A stretch of DNA of 64,000 bases from contig WFMF01000029.1 in the NCBI GenBank assembly GCA_011033025.1, positions 434,001 to 498,000 on the forward strand, given 5' to 3'. The position numbers were made by a program, and so were the translations under genes. The notes under the pieces were generated by a model. It saw nothing but the letters and a program-made list of their open reading frames with translations. It ran no database searches and was not told the DNA's origin. Of this stretch, positions 33,545 to 45,603 are shown one piece after another. The first letter of the stretch is position 1. Each line of letters begins with the position of its first letter. Origin of the DNA: Beroe forskalii. Lineage: Eukaryota > Ctenophora > Nuda > Beroida > Beroidae.

Positions 33545-33800
33545 CACTTATCACTGATCAGTATTTCTTATATGTAACCAGCAAATGAAAAGTTTCCTCA
33601 CCTGAGTGAACTGTGCGGCTGCTTTTGTACATTGAGAAGAATCTGTCACCCTCTCTTCCTTAGCACAAAAAAATGCCCTAGTGCGAATGGCATTGGTACC
33701 CAAACCGGGTCAGACTCATGACTATCACTGTTCTTCATTTGTCAGAAAGGTGTATTGGTAGGTCTAACGGGTCAGAGTTCGTACTCAGTGAAACGAGCTT
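33545..33800 (+). repeat. Diverged direct duplication, copy 1 (partner 34725-34990)
   Basis: The two stretches share in order CACT-GATCAGTATTT, ATTGAGAAG-ATCTGTC, GAATGGCATTGG, TGACTATCAC and GTGTATTGG. They are offset by about 1.18 kb inside the long-TIR element. Confidence 0.6.
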
Positions 33801-36629
33801 GTTAGCTACTCGGGACCTATCTAAACAGTATCATTAGTAATCATAAAGTAAAGAAAGTAACAGTAAATAACAATAAACTACTATTGCAACATAGTGTGTT
33901 GTGCTTTGCAATAGAAAGATGCTGGATTACACTCCCGGCCGAGAGTTCTCACCTATGCAGCCACACGGTTCACTCGGCCCGAGCATACAGGAAATCTGCA
34001 CTGCAGGAGGATTTAAATAAAGAAATACAGGTTCGTCGACATATTACTAATCAGCCAGGGGGGGGGGCTGCCCAAATGCGTTTGATTACGAGGGGGGAGG
34101 GGTTTGGCCAATGACATGTAATCAAAATATCTAAATTTTCATGAAAATTTCAAGGATTTTATGAAAATTTAACTAATTCTAACTTTATTACTGAGAATTT
34201 TGATAAAAAAAAATTTTCATGAAAATTTTCAGCTTTTCGGGAAATAGTTATCCAATTTTATAAAAATTGGAAAAGCATCAATTTTTTTTACCAAAAATTA
34301 ACCATTTAATAGAAAAATGATCAAAATTTCATAGTATGATTAAAATGATTTATTAACCATTTATCATATCAAAAATCAAATGAACCTTTTAGTGCTGCGA
34401 AGTAGGGACTTATAGGCAAATGCGTCCATTCGTTGAACTCTTCTAACGTAACAAACCTGCATCTTTGTAAATAAATGCTTCGCGCGAAATCTAAAACAAC
34501 AGAACCTCGGAAACATGCCTTTCTTGCGTAATTAAACTGATGTGCCAGATGAGGTCTTCGCCTCCAGCTCAAGTTACGCGCATACGCTTTTTGAATGAAG
34601 GTATCTGTTTTCATCTTCGAGTGATTTCTGGACTCTTTTCTGGCACTTAGGGAAACTAAGCGCCTGCATGGGACCGGTGGAAAACAAGAATTTTGGTGGC
34701 AGATGGCGCAGTTCTTGTTTAAACCTTATCACTCGATCAGTATTTTTCATGGAACCAGCAGTGGGACCAGATTTCTTCTGGCACTTTGAGTGGAACTGGG
34801 GGCCTCAGGTGTAGAGATTGAGAAGGATCTGTCTGTTGGAGGTAGCACAGGGAGGATGATACCAGATGAGAATGGCATTGGAGGAAAAGAAGTCCAGACT
34901 TGTGACTATCACCGCTATCACTGCTAGTCTGTTGTCAGTTTGTCAGTTGGTGTATTGGAAAGTCTAAATGAAGCTTTTAATGTGAAACTTCTTGTTCGCT
35001 GATGTAATGACCTATTGAAACACACGATACTGTTCTAATTTTGTCAAGTTAATATAGTTTTTAGCGACGTCAAAAAACTGAAGGAGGGGTTGGGCTTTGC
35101 AATAGAAATTTTTTGGAAAACAGGGGTTTTGCCCATGATCACCTTTGATTACGGGGGGGGGGTGAAAATGCAGGAAAATTGATTACGAATTAAATAACGA
35201 AATAAGGAGTTGCAGCGAGGCAAGTATTACATTAACTTGACCGTCACTGGCTTGATATACTTGAATCCTTCGATTCCTGTCATAGGTGGAAGAGAAGAAA
35301 AAAAGAAAAAAACCTTCGAAATGAATGACCACTGATCATGAAGGCATGAATAATGGAGCCCGAGAAGGATTTGAACTTTGGGATAGTTCCGAAGATTAAC
35401 CACGAGGATCCCCTGATTAGCAGGTTCAGTAAAATTGAAGCTGGCACTTCTAGGCCTCCATTCAGAACACAAATTTGAAATAAGAATGTTTGGTGCTGAA
35501 TCCTTAAGGTGAGATCTGGGTGCAATCTGCAAAACTATCACCTGGAATTGGTCCGGTGACCAAGAAAATCATAACAGAGACAACCTACATGCATTATAAT
35601 TACTCAGCAATCAAAAGTAGGTGCGGTAGTCAACAGATCCTCATTCTCAAGAAGCGGTTGGAATACAAAACAGAAAACTGGCACTAGCAATCCATTCAGG
35701 CACCACCAAAAACAATAATATTTCGACACTGGTCTACATACATTATGTTGACTGTCGGCCTCACTCGTGGTCAAGGCTGGCTGGACCTGATAGGAAGTTC
35801 TGAGTCCACAACAAACATCGAGAGTCGTTTCAGCGACATCAAAACTAAAGTTTTGATTGTCCACATTAATGCATTTGATCGAATTGTGGTTAATGGTATT
35901 TTGAGGCTTATGCGGGCCTCAAAAGTGGGCGTGGTCGCATGAAGAGCCTCACAGGAAGGTCGGTATGAAAAACTGCCAGCGGGAATCGACTCAGTGCCAT
36001 CAAAAAAAAAAAAAAAACCCTATCCTAGACACCCTACATGCATTATATCGACTGTAAAGTCAATTGTGTAATTTTGGGCCCAACGCACCTTGGTGAAAAA
36101 TGGGCGTGGTCAAAGGGCCATATAGGAACGTCTGAGTGCAAAAACAAACATCGGGAATCGACTCATGTCCTCAAAAACCATGATTTTGACTACATATATG
36201 TATGGTATTGATCAAAGTATGGTTATTGATAATTTAGGCCATGCGGGCCTCAGAAATGGGCGTATTGGTCCCATGTAGGGCCTCACCTGAAGGTCAGTAT
36301 GAAAAACTGACATCGGGAATCGATTCAGCGTCATCAAAAACCTATTCTAGACACCCTACATGCCTAGTCGGGCTGAAAATTAAATTTTGGCAATTTGGGA
36401 ATTTGGGGCAGTCAAAAAGGGCGTGGGCCCATAAAAATGTTCTCAAGGTATCTGAGTTTGAGAACTTTCAGGATATGTTTATTAGACCTAAAACTAACTC
36501 TTAGTGAAGGTTTCATGCTTGTATCAATTTTTTCCCGGTTCAACTCTATTATGACCTTACTATACTAACAGAAATGCGTTTATCGGCATGGGATATGGAT
36601 CTAATCTAATTTTTCCTCGTTTTCTCTTC

Positions 36630-36975
36630 TGTATTTCTCTTTTTCTTACTCTCTTTCTTACTCTCTTTCTAGCTCGCTTTCTTACTATCTCTATTGATAC
36701 ACATATAGGGTTCTCAAAATTTCCCTATATTTGTATAAACTTCCCTATATTTGTATGAATTTCCCTATATCTGTATGAACTGTCTGTATGAACTGTCTCT
36801 TTCTTACTCTCTTTCTTACTCTCGTTCTTACTCTCTTTCTTACTCTCTTTCTATTCATGCACATATAGGGTTCTCAAAACTTCCCTATATTTGTACCAAT
36901 TTCCCTATATTTGTATAAACTGTCTCTTTCTCACTCTCCTTCTCACTCTCTTTCTACCTCTCTTTCTCCCTCCGT
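36630..36975 (+). repeat. Pyrimidine-rich tandem repeats (CTCTTTCTTA) and TTCCCTATATTTGTAT repeats
   Basis: Two blocks of CTCTTTCTTACT-type units, each followed by copies of TTCCCTATATTTGTAT. The whole two-part block is repeated at 36640-36790 and 36800-36940. Confidence 0.85.
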
Positions 36976-37084
36976 CTTGCACCTGCTGAATAACACTACG
37001 ACTAGTGAGAGTGTAATCAAATGATGATATTAGGTGCGCCAGAGAGATGGGGGCCACTGTGTACATGATTACTAGATCTGCTCC

Positions 37085-37179
37085 TGCGCACCAGAAATAG
37101 GCGATGTGACGTCATCAACTCACTACATTGAGCTATTATAATGACGTCATCCTACCCGCATATTTCTCGCGCGCGACGT
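37085..37179. mobile_element. CRE-core palindromic MITE
   Basis: GCGCACCAGAAATAGGCGAT, two TGACGTCATC cores, and CATATTTCTCGCGCGCGACG. The ends are slightly decayed. Confidence 0.8.
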
Positions 37180-40100
37180 TAAGATCTGCTGCTAAGAGCT
37201 CCTGCGCATGTACTCTTCCTTATCTTCTCTTGTCGGTGTATAATATGTTAGCACATTCGATTGTCTAGATCTTTGACATTCTAGCTATCTGACACTTGAC
37301 TGTCTAGATATTTGACATTTATTGTTCCCTTGCAAATCTATCTATAAATAGGTTTATATTCTTTTGAATTTTAATACGAAGATTGGTGAAACTTTCACTG
37401 AGCTTTACTGCTTGAGTGAAATCGGCAGAAATCTCTACAAATTTGCTCCTTATCTTATCTCACACGTACAGTGTACAACTGCAATGTCTACCAGTAATAC
37501 AGTCAAATATTTGGACGCATAATTTTGCATGTGTGCTTCCTGGTTGGTTTTTCGTACTCCTGTTTACTATTTTACAGACAGCATTAAAAGGACCGATATT
37601 GGGTATAAAGGCGTGGGCGGTAAAATGAAAACAAAATCCAACGGTTACCGATATATTGATAATAAAGATCTTAAATACCCAGAAATTTGAATGATTCTCC
37701 TTTTAATATGTACCAGTCGATTAGGTGCTATATTCATAACCGTCTGTGAGTCTTGTTTACGCGGATAATCGCATAATTTTAACATCTGTTATGCGAATGA
37801 TGTAACTTGACAAAGTGCTGCGTTTTGCAGCCATTTATAGTATGTACCTACATCCTGTTTGAAATTTTCAAAATCGTGACTCCTTTTTCAAGTTTTATTT
37901 TTATTTTACTTTGTTGCTACATGTCAACAAAACGATTCTTATTGAAAACGAAAGTTTTAGCTCAAAAATATTGCGATTATATTATATACTTTTAATAAAA
38001 CCAGCGGTTTTCTAAACCCAGCATAAAATTAACTTAGTCTCTTTTTACTGCACATGTCGTGTTGTATTTTACTATATAGTTAGAGATTAAAGTGATTCGT
38101 ATTATATCGATTCTAGACGAAATATTTATGCGAATTTAAGTAACGATGTGATAATGAATTACTGAATACTGAATTTAGAATTAGTCGTCCTATATATAAT
38201 ATGTGACTTATAACGAGATTGCTAACATGGATTTACAGAGATTTTATTGTAAATTATATTGTTCCATAATAAATTTATTCCTCTTATTATCTTGTTCTGT
38301 GATGACTTGCTGTTGCATTTGTAGGCAGATATATTCTTGTTTTAAAAGACAATAATCTGCTTCTAATTATCAAATCAGTTCCGGGCTAAGCTCCATGCTC
38401 TGACACTAATTCGAGTGTAATAACAGTATAATACCTTCTCACTTCTAGATATCATATCACCTGAAGAGAGTTTTATAACAATAGGTGTACTTGAGATGCT
38501 TCCATTCCATTCCTTTCCCATGCAGGTTGTAGGACATTGTTCCACAGAAGTGTTAGTACTGTGGAACTGAACTTCTGGAATGTTTGTTAATTGTTGTCGT
38601 TAGTAAAACCAGTTGTTCTGACACTTCTACATTCTGTGAGTCCATACAGAGCAGTTGAAGGAATTGTCAGAAGATCCATAGTATAGGAGCATCACATTTT
38701 CACAGAAATCAGCATTCTTCGTAATGGTTATCGGATGGAGGAGGCCTGATTTTCATGTTTTATCCATTTTCATAAATTCATATCCATATTATGTTCGGCA
38801 CCCGAGTAATATTTATGATATTTTGCATCATCATTTCCCATGTTAAAACACATCAATATGGCGTCACTCTTATCCTCCTTCTATCCCTGCGGAGACGTTA
38901 TACAGAGTGTTATTATTCTATTATTAGCAGTGGTTATTAGTCGAAATAATTACCCCCTGTCAGCGTGCACGGAATCTTAGAAAAACTTAAAATATCTCCA
39001 TAATATAATCTATTTTCCTTTATTTAAATCAGACGCGCTTCCCTTGCGTGTGTCGGCCATAATTCGCTAATTATTACTCCAATTAGTAGGAATTATAAGT
39101 GATAGCACTTTAGTACACAGCCACATGCTCCATTGTGTTGTGCTTTTTAGATGTGTGTTTTGGCGTTTGCTGGAATCATATCAGCACAAAATCCATCTGG
39201 CTTTTGTGACTTTTCGCCATGAATAAGTCCACCAGTGTCTCAATTTAAAGTCTGATTGTAATAAAACTGCATATTATAGAGTCCAACTCATTCGGATTTG
39301 TCATATAAAACATTTTCTGTGGAACCTCCCATCGATTTAGCGAGAAGTCTATCTCTATCAAAATCAGCTCTGCACTTTTTTTGTACAAGGTTCTCCTTGA
39401 AAAATAAGCGACTGGGGGTGACGCCATTTTCATAATTTAAGCTTTCCAATCGATGCCCCCGACCCTCTACTCATTATTTTCATCCACTCAACTCTGACGA
39501 ATGTAAATTGTAACTGGATCACGGATAATCTCATTACCTACTCCCCCTCTCCCGTAGACGGCAAGCTATCGCGGTAGACCTGATTTCGGCAATAATTCCT
39601 CCGACTTGTCTCCATTCTTTTCCCAAATCCGTACCATCTCTTCTTTTTCTTTATCGTCAAATTGTTTATGCCGTGAAGAATATATACTGAACGTTTTTAT
39701 TACTATATTTTGTTATACAGTTATATATATTCTTTGGAATTTATACATAATAAATTTTAGGCTCAAACCTACAAGACCGTGTTTCCGCGAAGGAATGGGG
39801 GTCGCAATATGTGTTGTGTTTTCTCCCTTCATCTGTACCTGTCACGAACCTTCTACCCTGTCTAGAAAGCCATGCCGTATAAAACCTGTTTCTTAGATCC
39901 CGCACAAGCAAGAGATGGGGCTGATGACGTTATTATCAGGGTTTTAAATTGGGCAATTGATGATTTTAATCTGTCTATTTGTACCGTGCGCGCAGTCTGA
40001 GATTGTTAACTTTTTTTATATAAAATCTCATTCCATTGCGTCCCCGTAGTTGTTATATCGTTGTAATCACCTTCTACTCTGAGAATTGTATTTGTTTTTT

Positions 40101-42228
40101 AATCGCATTATTATATTCCTTTGTCTCACTAATAACCTGTGTCGGGGATGTATGGGGATGTGACATAGTACCGGGATAATGAGATATTGCGCGGAAATCT
40201 TACACAAACATTGAAAAAAGAACTCAAAAATTTAAGATATATACGATAACGATTTCATTAATTAGATCTAAATTAAATCTTTAAAGGACCTATAACCTCG
40301 TTACATCACCAGTGGAATGATAATTATTGATACCGCACTCCAAATTTTACTTAAAAATTTATTATTGTTTTTCATGCGGTCTGATGATGCGTTTTTATGG
40401 TAATCTTGTTTAGTGTTTACGAAATCTTGTTACGAGAATTCTAGAAGGTTTTGATACAGTCTTCAGATAGGATACAGTCTTCATTCCTCTACAAATACAA
40501 TTTCCTTGCAGATATTTCTCCTGGAAAATTGTTGAAATTAAATTTAATTGGCTTATAATTTTCTCGTTGACTCATTAATACCACATTCTATCGGTATGTA
40601 CACTAAAATGATATCAATAAACGAGTGCAGACTCTCGTATCCGATTACAATCAAGTATCGGCCCCCAAAAATGTATTTTGCGTCCTATTCTCTTGACTTT
40701 CATTTAGATAAAACGTCATCAGTGCGCGTCAAATTTTCAAACAAATTAACCGAGCGTTTATTTTGTTCTTCAGTTCAACTCAGTACACCATTTCCCCCTT
40801 TTTTCTCGTATAGCCAGATCGCTCTTCTCCAAATGTTTCTAATCCATAAATCTCGTTGTCTGGCTTCAGGACCCACAATCGCCTGTTTCGGATCGATTTA
40901 TTGTATATTATACGCTGTCTAGGTCCCATTGGACCGTATCGACTAGGTACGAACCGTTTACAATCCGTAGATCTGTCATGCTCGCAATGTTGGTGGATTG
41001 ATTGGTTAATTAACCATTGTTAACCATGATAATGACGTTATGACACGATTTTCTATCATATTTTGCGCTCCTATGTCCGTTCTTTATTTACTCTTTATAT
41101 TATGTTTTAATGTGCGTCCTGACATTGAATTAGGGTGCATCTCCAATCGTACTTGTTTTCCAATTATTATCCTTGATTAAAATTGCGTTCTTCACGAGAA
41201 TTTCACAGCTCGTTTGTGATATTCATCGAAATATCAATTGTTTTTATGAAATACCACTTCACAGAAAGCGTACGGATAAAATGTTACGTAAAACGTTTAT
41301 AATTTTATTTTATGATTCATCAGAAAATAAACGGGAGCTCGGCGTCCCAGGTATTTTGATTAGTAATCATGATTCTGTAATTGCACTGCGACAACGAATA
41401 GATCATATTTTCAGAATATTTTAATCAAAGTTAGCCAATTATGTATGCTGAGATAATAAAATCTTAGCAAGAAACGCCTTCAATAATTCCTTGCGCTCAA
41501 CGTATATCATATATGTGTGTTGTAATCTCGAGATCATTAATGGAAAATTGCCACAAGAATCATTTCTCAAATATATTGTGTGTCAAATATTCAAAATTCA
41601 CATACTACCATACTACGAGCTGAGATAGATATGTATGTAATTTGAAATGGTCCCTTGATTGTCGCGTTGTGATGAGTCGCGTCTCATCTCTTGAATGTGT
41701 CTCGATGTATCGAGTTGTCTCCTCCTTACTAAAGTATTCTGCACTCCCGAGCACTCCTAACTTTCGTATGTTGTCGAGAAGGAGTTCATCTGATTGCTTT
41801 CCGACATGAAATTATAGGTATCTTCCCGAGGAATGTTTTGTAAAATATAACTTCTGAGCGTAGTTATAGTGTTTCCCTCAAGTTACTATATTCCCTCCTC
41901 GAGTTACTACTTTACTAGGATGCCTGATGCAACATATATTGTCATAAACATCGTATATTTTAGCATGATATTTTGTGACATTGTCGTTTACTATGCGAGT
42001 TCCCAGATTATTATCCAGGCATTATGTGACACGGTAAACATTCCTTCGGGAGCTGTAGGATGCAAGGCTTGGATACTATTCGAACAGATTCGAGGCGACC
42101 TTTGGAGATCGTTTGTTGGTCTTCATATTGATAGATATTGACAGTTATGCTTTTCAAATTTCTTCATTCGATGCCTTATTGCCTTGTGATGGGAAATATA
42201 TACTATCTTATTCCTCTTACAAACCCTT
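37180..42228. other. No convincing gene; AT-rich intergenic
   Basis: CRE-core repeat pieces lie at 39420, 39920 and 41025. The frames at 40548-40922 and 41869-42141 have no family resemblance or clear donor sites. Upstream PNKP exons were sought here and not found. Confidence 0.55.
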
Positions 42229-42260
42229 GATGAACCCCTCCCCCTCCATTCTCTTATAAC

Positions 42261-42274
42261 CCTTATCTTCCCAG
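42261..42274 (+). other. Splice acceptor just upstream of the GPCR start
   Basis: A pyrimidine-rich tract (42229-42271) ends in cttatcttcccag. The frame is open from this acceptor to the ATG (LVRHPL-M), so the intron may lie in the 5' UTR or an upstream exon may add N-terminal residues. Confidence 0.55.
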
Positions 42275-42292
42275 TTAGTTAGACACCCTCTA

Positions 42293-44101
42293 ATGAACCC
42301 CTCCGCCTTCCCACCCCTCCACTCAGCAGAGTACTGGCTAACCCTCCTCTACCTCTGCTTCATCCTCATCACTGGACTCCCTCTCAACATCATCCTCCTC
42401 CTCACCCTCTACCGGAGTCAATACATCACCCGATCCCGGGGCAGTGCCTTCCTTCTCGTTACTCTCTGCTTTGTGGATGTCTACATGATACTCGTGTCTG
42501 TGCCGGTATCCCTGGTTTCTATAGTAACACAGAGCCATGCCCTGGGGTCACCCACAGGGTGTTTAGTTGTGGGGTTTCTGGATGATTCAGCTTCCTTTGT
42601 GGGATTGTGGTGTATCTCCATGACATCCCTAGATCGGTTAGTGGCAGTTTCCCGGCCTATCCTCTACAGGAAGTTCATGAATAAAGCCAGGGTGGGCAGC
42701 TGTGTGGGTATTCTGTTCCTGATCAGCATCGCTACTTCCGTACCCCTGTTCATCGCTGCCCGGAGTGAGAATTACTGTGGAGACTCTACTTCTCATAAGG
42801 AGGAGTGGAGGGCTTTTGTTATCTGTTACCAGTTTATCCGAGCCATGCTGCCTCTAGCGGTCACTTTCTTCAGTTATTGTGGCATTTTCTTGGCAGCTCG
42901 GAATCTCAGGTACCGGGAACTTGCTCGGAAGAAAGTGCTCGATGAAATAGACACGAAGAAGGCGGAAGCCGTTCGGCGGGTGAATAATGGGGAAGATATT
43001 GAGGATGAATCGGGGATTGATATGATCGAGACTTTGTCCCAGCATTCGGCGGATGATAGGAACTTAGCACGGTCCGTTTCCGCTGCATCCAGTATGCGAA
43101 GGAGCATTGTGTTTAACAACAACGCTGTACTCAATACGGGTCTCACAGAGGCTGATAACTACAGCAACAAAACTAAAAGTAGGAGCGGGAACAATCTCAG
43201 CCTCAACAACATCGATATAGGGCCGGAATTCCGGAAATCCTTGAAGTTTTCGAACGCCGCAGTTTTCCTGGACACGATCAACAACACCTTCTTCACATCC
43301 AACCTGATGGAGGAACTCAACCTCCGACATGAGGACTACTTTTCTCTTTCCCAGTCCGAGGAAGATGAGGATATCTTTGAGACAGTTACTGAGGATATCA
43401 CCACGGACAGTGCTGTTAGAGATGAGGAGGAAGAGGATGGTGGAGGAGTGATAAGACCTGATCATGTAGCAGTGGACGATGTCTCGCAATCTTCTCGAGA
43501 GGTTAGAATGGGAGGAGTTCCCTCCTCTTTGTCTCATCTTCATGTTTCCTCTGGGTCTTCAGAAGAAGGGAATTCTCGCTTTTGTTGTATCAAGAAGAAC
43601 CGGACTTTGCCGGAGAGGCTCCAACTCAAAGCAGCCGTTTTACTGGCAGTGGTTGCTATCGTTATCATCGGCTCCCACATACCCTGTATAATCGCTGGCA
43701 TCTCTCCAGACATTCTATCCGGTCCCACCACCTTCCTTCTCAACCTCCACTTCACTGTCTTCACAGTGAACCCCGTCCTCTTCGGCTTCCTTAACAAGAC
43801 CCTCCGAGCTAAAGCCATGGAGATCCTTTGCTCGGTGTTCAACAGACGGAACCCGCTGCCTCAACAGAAGAAAGGGTCCCGGAAGTCGAGTGTCCAGGCG
43901 ACTCTGAAGAGGATAGGGAGGAGGATCAGTCAGACGCCCCTCATGCTAAGAGATCCTAAGGATGAGCCCCCTCCTCGGGGGTTGGGGGAACAGGTGGAGT
44001 CGTGGAAGAAATCCGATATTACGGTGATTCTGAGTAGGAAGTCTCTGATAAGAGATCAAATGACACCAGGTATTTTGAGACGAACCTATGAGGGTTGGTA
44101 A
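42293..44101 (+). CDS. Class A (rhodopsin-like) G-protein-coupled receptor with long acidic third intracellular loop
   Basis: This 602-aa seven-helix receptor is uninterrupted. TM1 is about 14-40 with GLPLN (Asn32). TM2 is about 52-78 with Asp62 (VDVYM). TM3 starts at Cys90 and ends in DRL (114-116) in place of DRY. TM4 is about 134-156, without the usual Trp. Cys162 in loop 2 can pair with Cys90. TM5 is about 173-202 with Pro187. TM6 is about 446-472 with SHIP in place of CWxP. TM7 ends NPVLF (493-497) in place of NPxxY. The third intracellular loop is about 235 residues (208-443), rich in Asp, Glu and Ser, and unusually long. The basic tail (about 95 aa) has RKSS-type phospho-sites. It is an orphan; ligand and subfamily cannot be called. 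A splice acceptor 18 bases upstream suggests a 5' exon that may extend the very short (13-residue) N-terminus. Confidence 0.9.
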   Translation: MNPSAFPPLHSAEYWLTLLYLCFILITGLPLNIILLLTLYRSQYITRSRGSAFLLVTLCFVDVYMILVSVPVSLVSIVTQSHALGSPTGCLVVGFLDDSASFVGLWCISMTSLDRLVAVSRPILYRKFMNKARVGSCVGILFLISIATSVPLFIAARSENYCGDSTSHKEEWRAFVICYQFIRAMLPLAVTFFSYCGIFLAARNLRYRELARKKVLDEIDTKKAEAVRRVNNGEDIEDESGIDMIETLSQHSADDRNLARSVSAASSMRRSIVFNNNAVLNTGLTEADNYSNKTKSRSGNNLSLNNIDIGPEFRKSLKFSNAAVFLDTINNTFFTSNLMEELNLRHEDYFSLSQSEEDEDIFETVTEDITTDSAVRDEEEEDGGGVIRPDHVAVDDVSQSSREVRMGGVPSSLSHLHVSSGSSEEGNSRFCCIKKNRTLPERLQLKAAVLLAVVAIVIIGSHIPCIIAGISPDILSGPTTFLLNLHFTVFTVNPVLFGFLNKTLRAKAMEILCSVFNRRNPLPQQKKGSRKSSVQATLKRIGRRISQTPLMLRDPKDEPPPRGLGEQVESWKKSDITVILSRKSLIRDQMTPGILRRTYEGW

Positions 44102-44105
44102 TAAA
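44100..44105 (+). terminator. AATAAA overlapping the GPCR stop codon
   Basis: The stop TAA (44099-44101) overlaps AATAAA. If used, the 3' UTR would be only about 20-30 bases. A second AATAAA lies at 44688-44693 and may be the real poly(A) signal. Confidence 0.4.
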
Positions 44106-45085
44106 TATCACTGAAGAGGTATTTAGAGAGGGATGTATATCTAGGATTCAATAGTTGAATATGTGTGGAAATATTCAAATATATCCAATTATTAGCAAAT
44201 TTCCAATTATCGGCAGCTTCCTAATAGACTGTTACCATTGAATGTTTTGGCTGCCGTTGGATAGATGAATATTAATTGTAGGACTATTGTATCTGCAAGT
44301 GAGATGATCTTGTTGATTGTTGAATGTTTTTGTTTAGGATTTTGAAATCACTTTCATGATTTGAAAATGATTGATTTGTAGTGTAGCTGTTTGGATCTCT
44401 TGTAGATCCATCCCCCGTTAAGTGAGCTGAATGTAATTCAATGTAAAGCTCCACTTTACATTGAATATCTTGGATTGGAATTTGCGTTAAGACTGTTTGA
44501 AAGTGACCTTGAAAAGTTGACAGGAATACTGTATTCGATAATTATAGGCTGAAGGACTTATTTATACTTAGTCCAACCATGAATTCTTGAGGTTATACAT
44601 TTCCTTGTAATTTGCATTTTGTTTCTATTTTTATTATTTTCTAAGATTGCGTGTCTAAAATTTTCCGAAAATCATTCAACAGCCATGAATAAACGATATC
44701 AATTGCCATCACGTGATAAGATGGATCACAGTGATTCGCGAAAATTTTCTGGCCAATCACAGCCGCTGCTACTTTTTCTGGCCAAAAACAGCCGCTGCTC
44801 CTTTTTTTGGCCGGAGTTCACTTGCAAACGGGCGGCGCGTTAATTGTGGTAGCATAAACCACCGAAGAAGCATTGAAAAATGAAATCTGAGGATAAATTT
44901 TGTAATTCTTCAGGCGACATGAATTCTGATGCCCAATGAAGAGTTTTTAAACGACAAATTATGAATTAAACTCCCACCAATTTCTTATATCAACCATTAC
45001 AGAAGTGTCCATACTCCAAAGATAGCTGTGCTGCCTGGTACTATTTATTCAAAATGCCCCTGAAATGAATCTTTATATTCGTCAG

Positions 45086-45172
45086 GTACTCGGACATAGC
45101 CACGAAGTGTGGTGCTTCTGTCCGGTGTTTCGTCATGACTACCACTCTGGAACATGCCAAGCATAACAACAG
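45086..45172 (+). CDS. PNKP: PNKP-like penultimate exon (kinase domain part)
   Basis: This 87-bp exon lies between ttcgtcag| and AG|gttagtgg. It encodes YSDIATKCGASVRCFVMTTT and then LEHAKHNNR. Polynucleotide kinase 3'-phosphatase has the matching stretch [21 protein letters not shown] near its C-terminus. PNKP repairs DNA ends by phosphorylating 5'-OH and removing 3'-phosphate. The phase joins the next exon exactly (AG|G = Arg). The preceding exons (FHA, phosphatase with DxDGT, kinase P-loop) were looked for between 26.9 and 45 kb and not found. The gene is therefore partial here, a fragment, or its other exons lie elsewhere or are missing from the assembly. Confidence 0.8.
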
Positions 45173-45603
45173 GTTAGTGGGTCCTGGGAATTATTGAAAC
45201 AATATGACTATAAAAGGTGACTATAAGGTGTCGCGAGAAATGAGAATCATTCTGAAAATTCCAAGTCGCGCGCGCACCATTGTATTGGTATCACGTACGT
45301 TCTCTGAACTCATGAAGTCTGCTCGTTCTGTTGCCGTATGCAATGGTTGACTGATGGAGTGATGGAGTAGAGAACATTGTTTACGTTAATTTCTTTGAAA
45401 TTAGCTTGATCAAGATGACGAGTTGGATGAAAATTTGGAGAAGTTTTATCCAAAAAAACTTGTGATCGTAAGTCGGTATATGATATTATTATGATTAGAA
45501 AGGGAGCTTTAGACTCCTCCAGGCTTAATCAGCCCTCAAGTAGCTGCTCATGTTTAAACTGTGCTACTAACCCGCCCAATCCACTTAAACCCCCTGACGC
45601 CAG

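Larger units (their letters stand above)
32037..36574. mobile_element. 4.5-kb element with ~0.8-kb terminal inverted repeats
   Basis: The sequence 32037-32860 recurs inverted at 35750-36574, with about 90% or higher identity by eye over most of it (for example the stretch GGGAAAAAATTGATACAAGC at both ends). Each arm is built of four subrepeats of about 160 bp containing GCTGAGTCGATTCCCGATGT. The interior (32.9-35.7 kb) has no transposase I can recognise, but contains a diverged internal direct duplication. It is probably a non-autonomous long-TIR or foldback-type DNA transposon. Confidence 0.82.

Noticed and set aside
34369-34614. Minus-strand frame inside the long-TIR element, considered as transposase
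   Set aside because: 81 codons, basic and aromatic but with no DDE/DDD pattern or zinc finger; adjacent sequence is non-coding.
41869-42141. 90-codon plus-strand frame before the GPCR, considered as an upstream PNKP or GPCR exon
   Set aside because: No DNA-repair kinase motif, no clear donor, and no membrane or signal pattern that would fit a receptor N-terminus.
42854-43842. Several long frames antisense or out of frame with the GPCR
   Set aside because: They are shadows of the 602-codon receptor; only the receptor frame shows helices and class A motifs.
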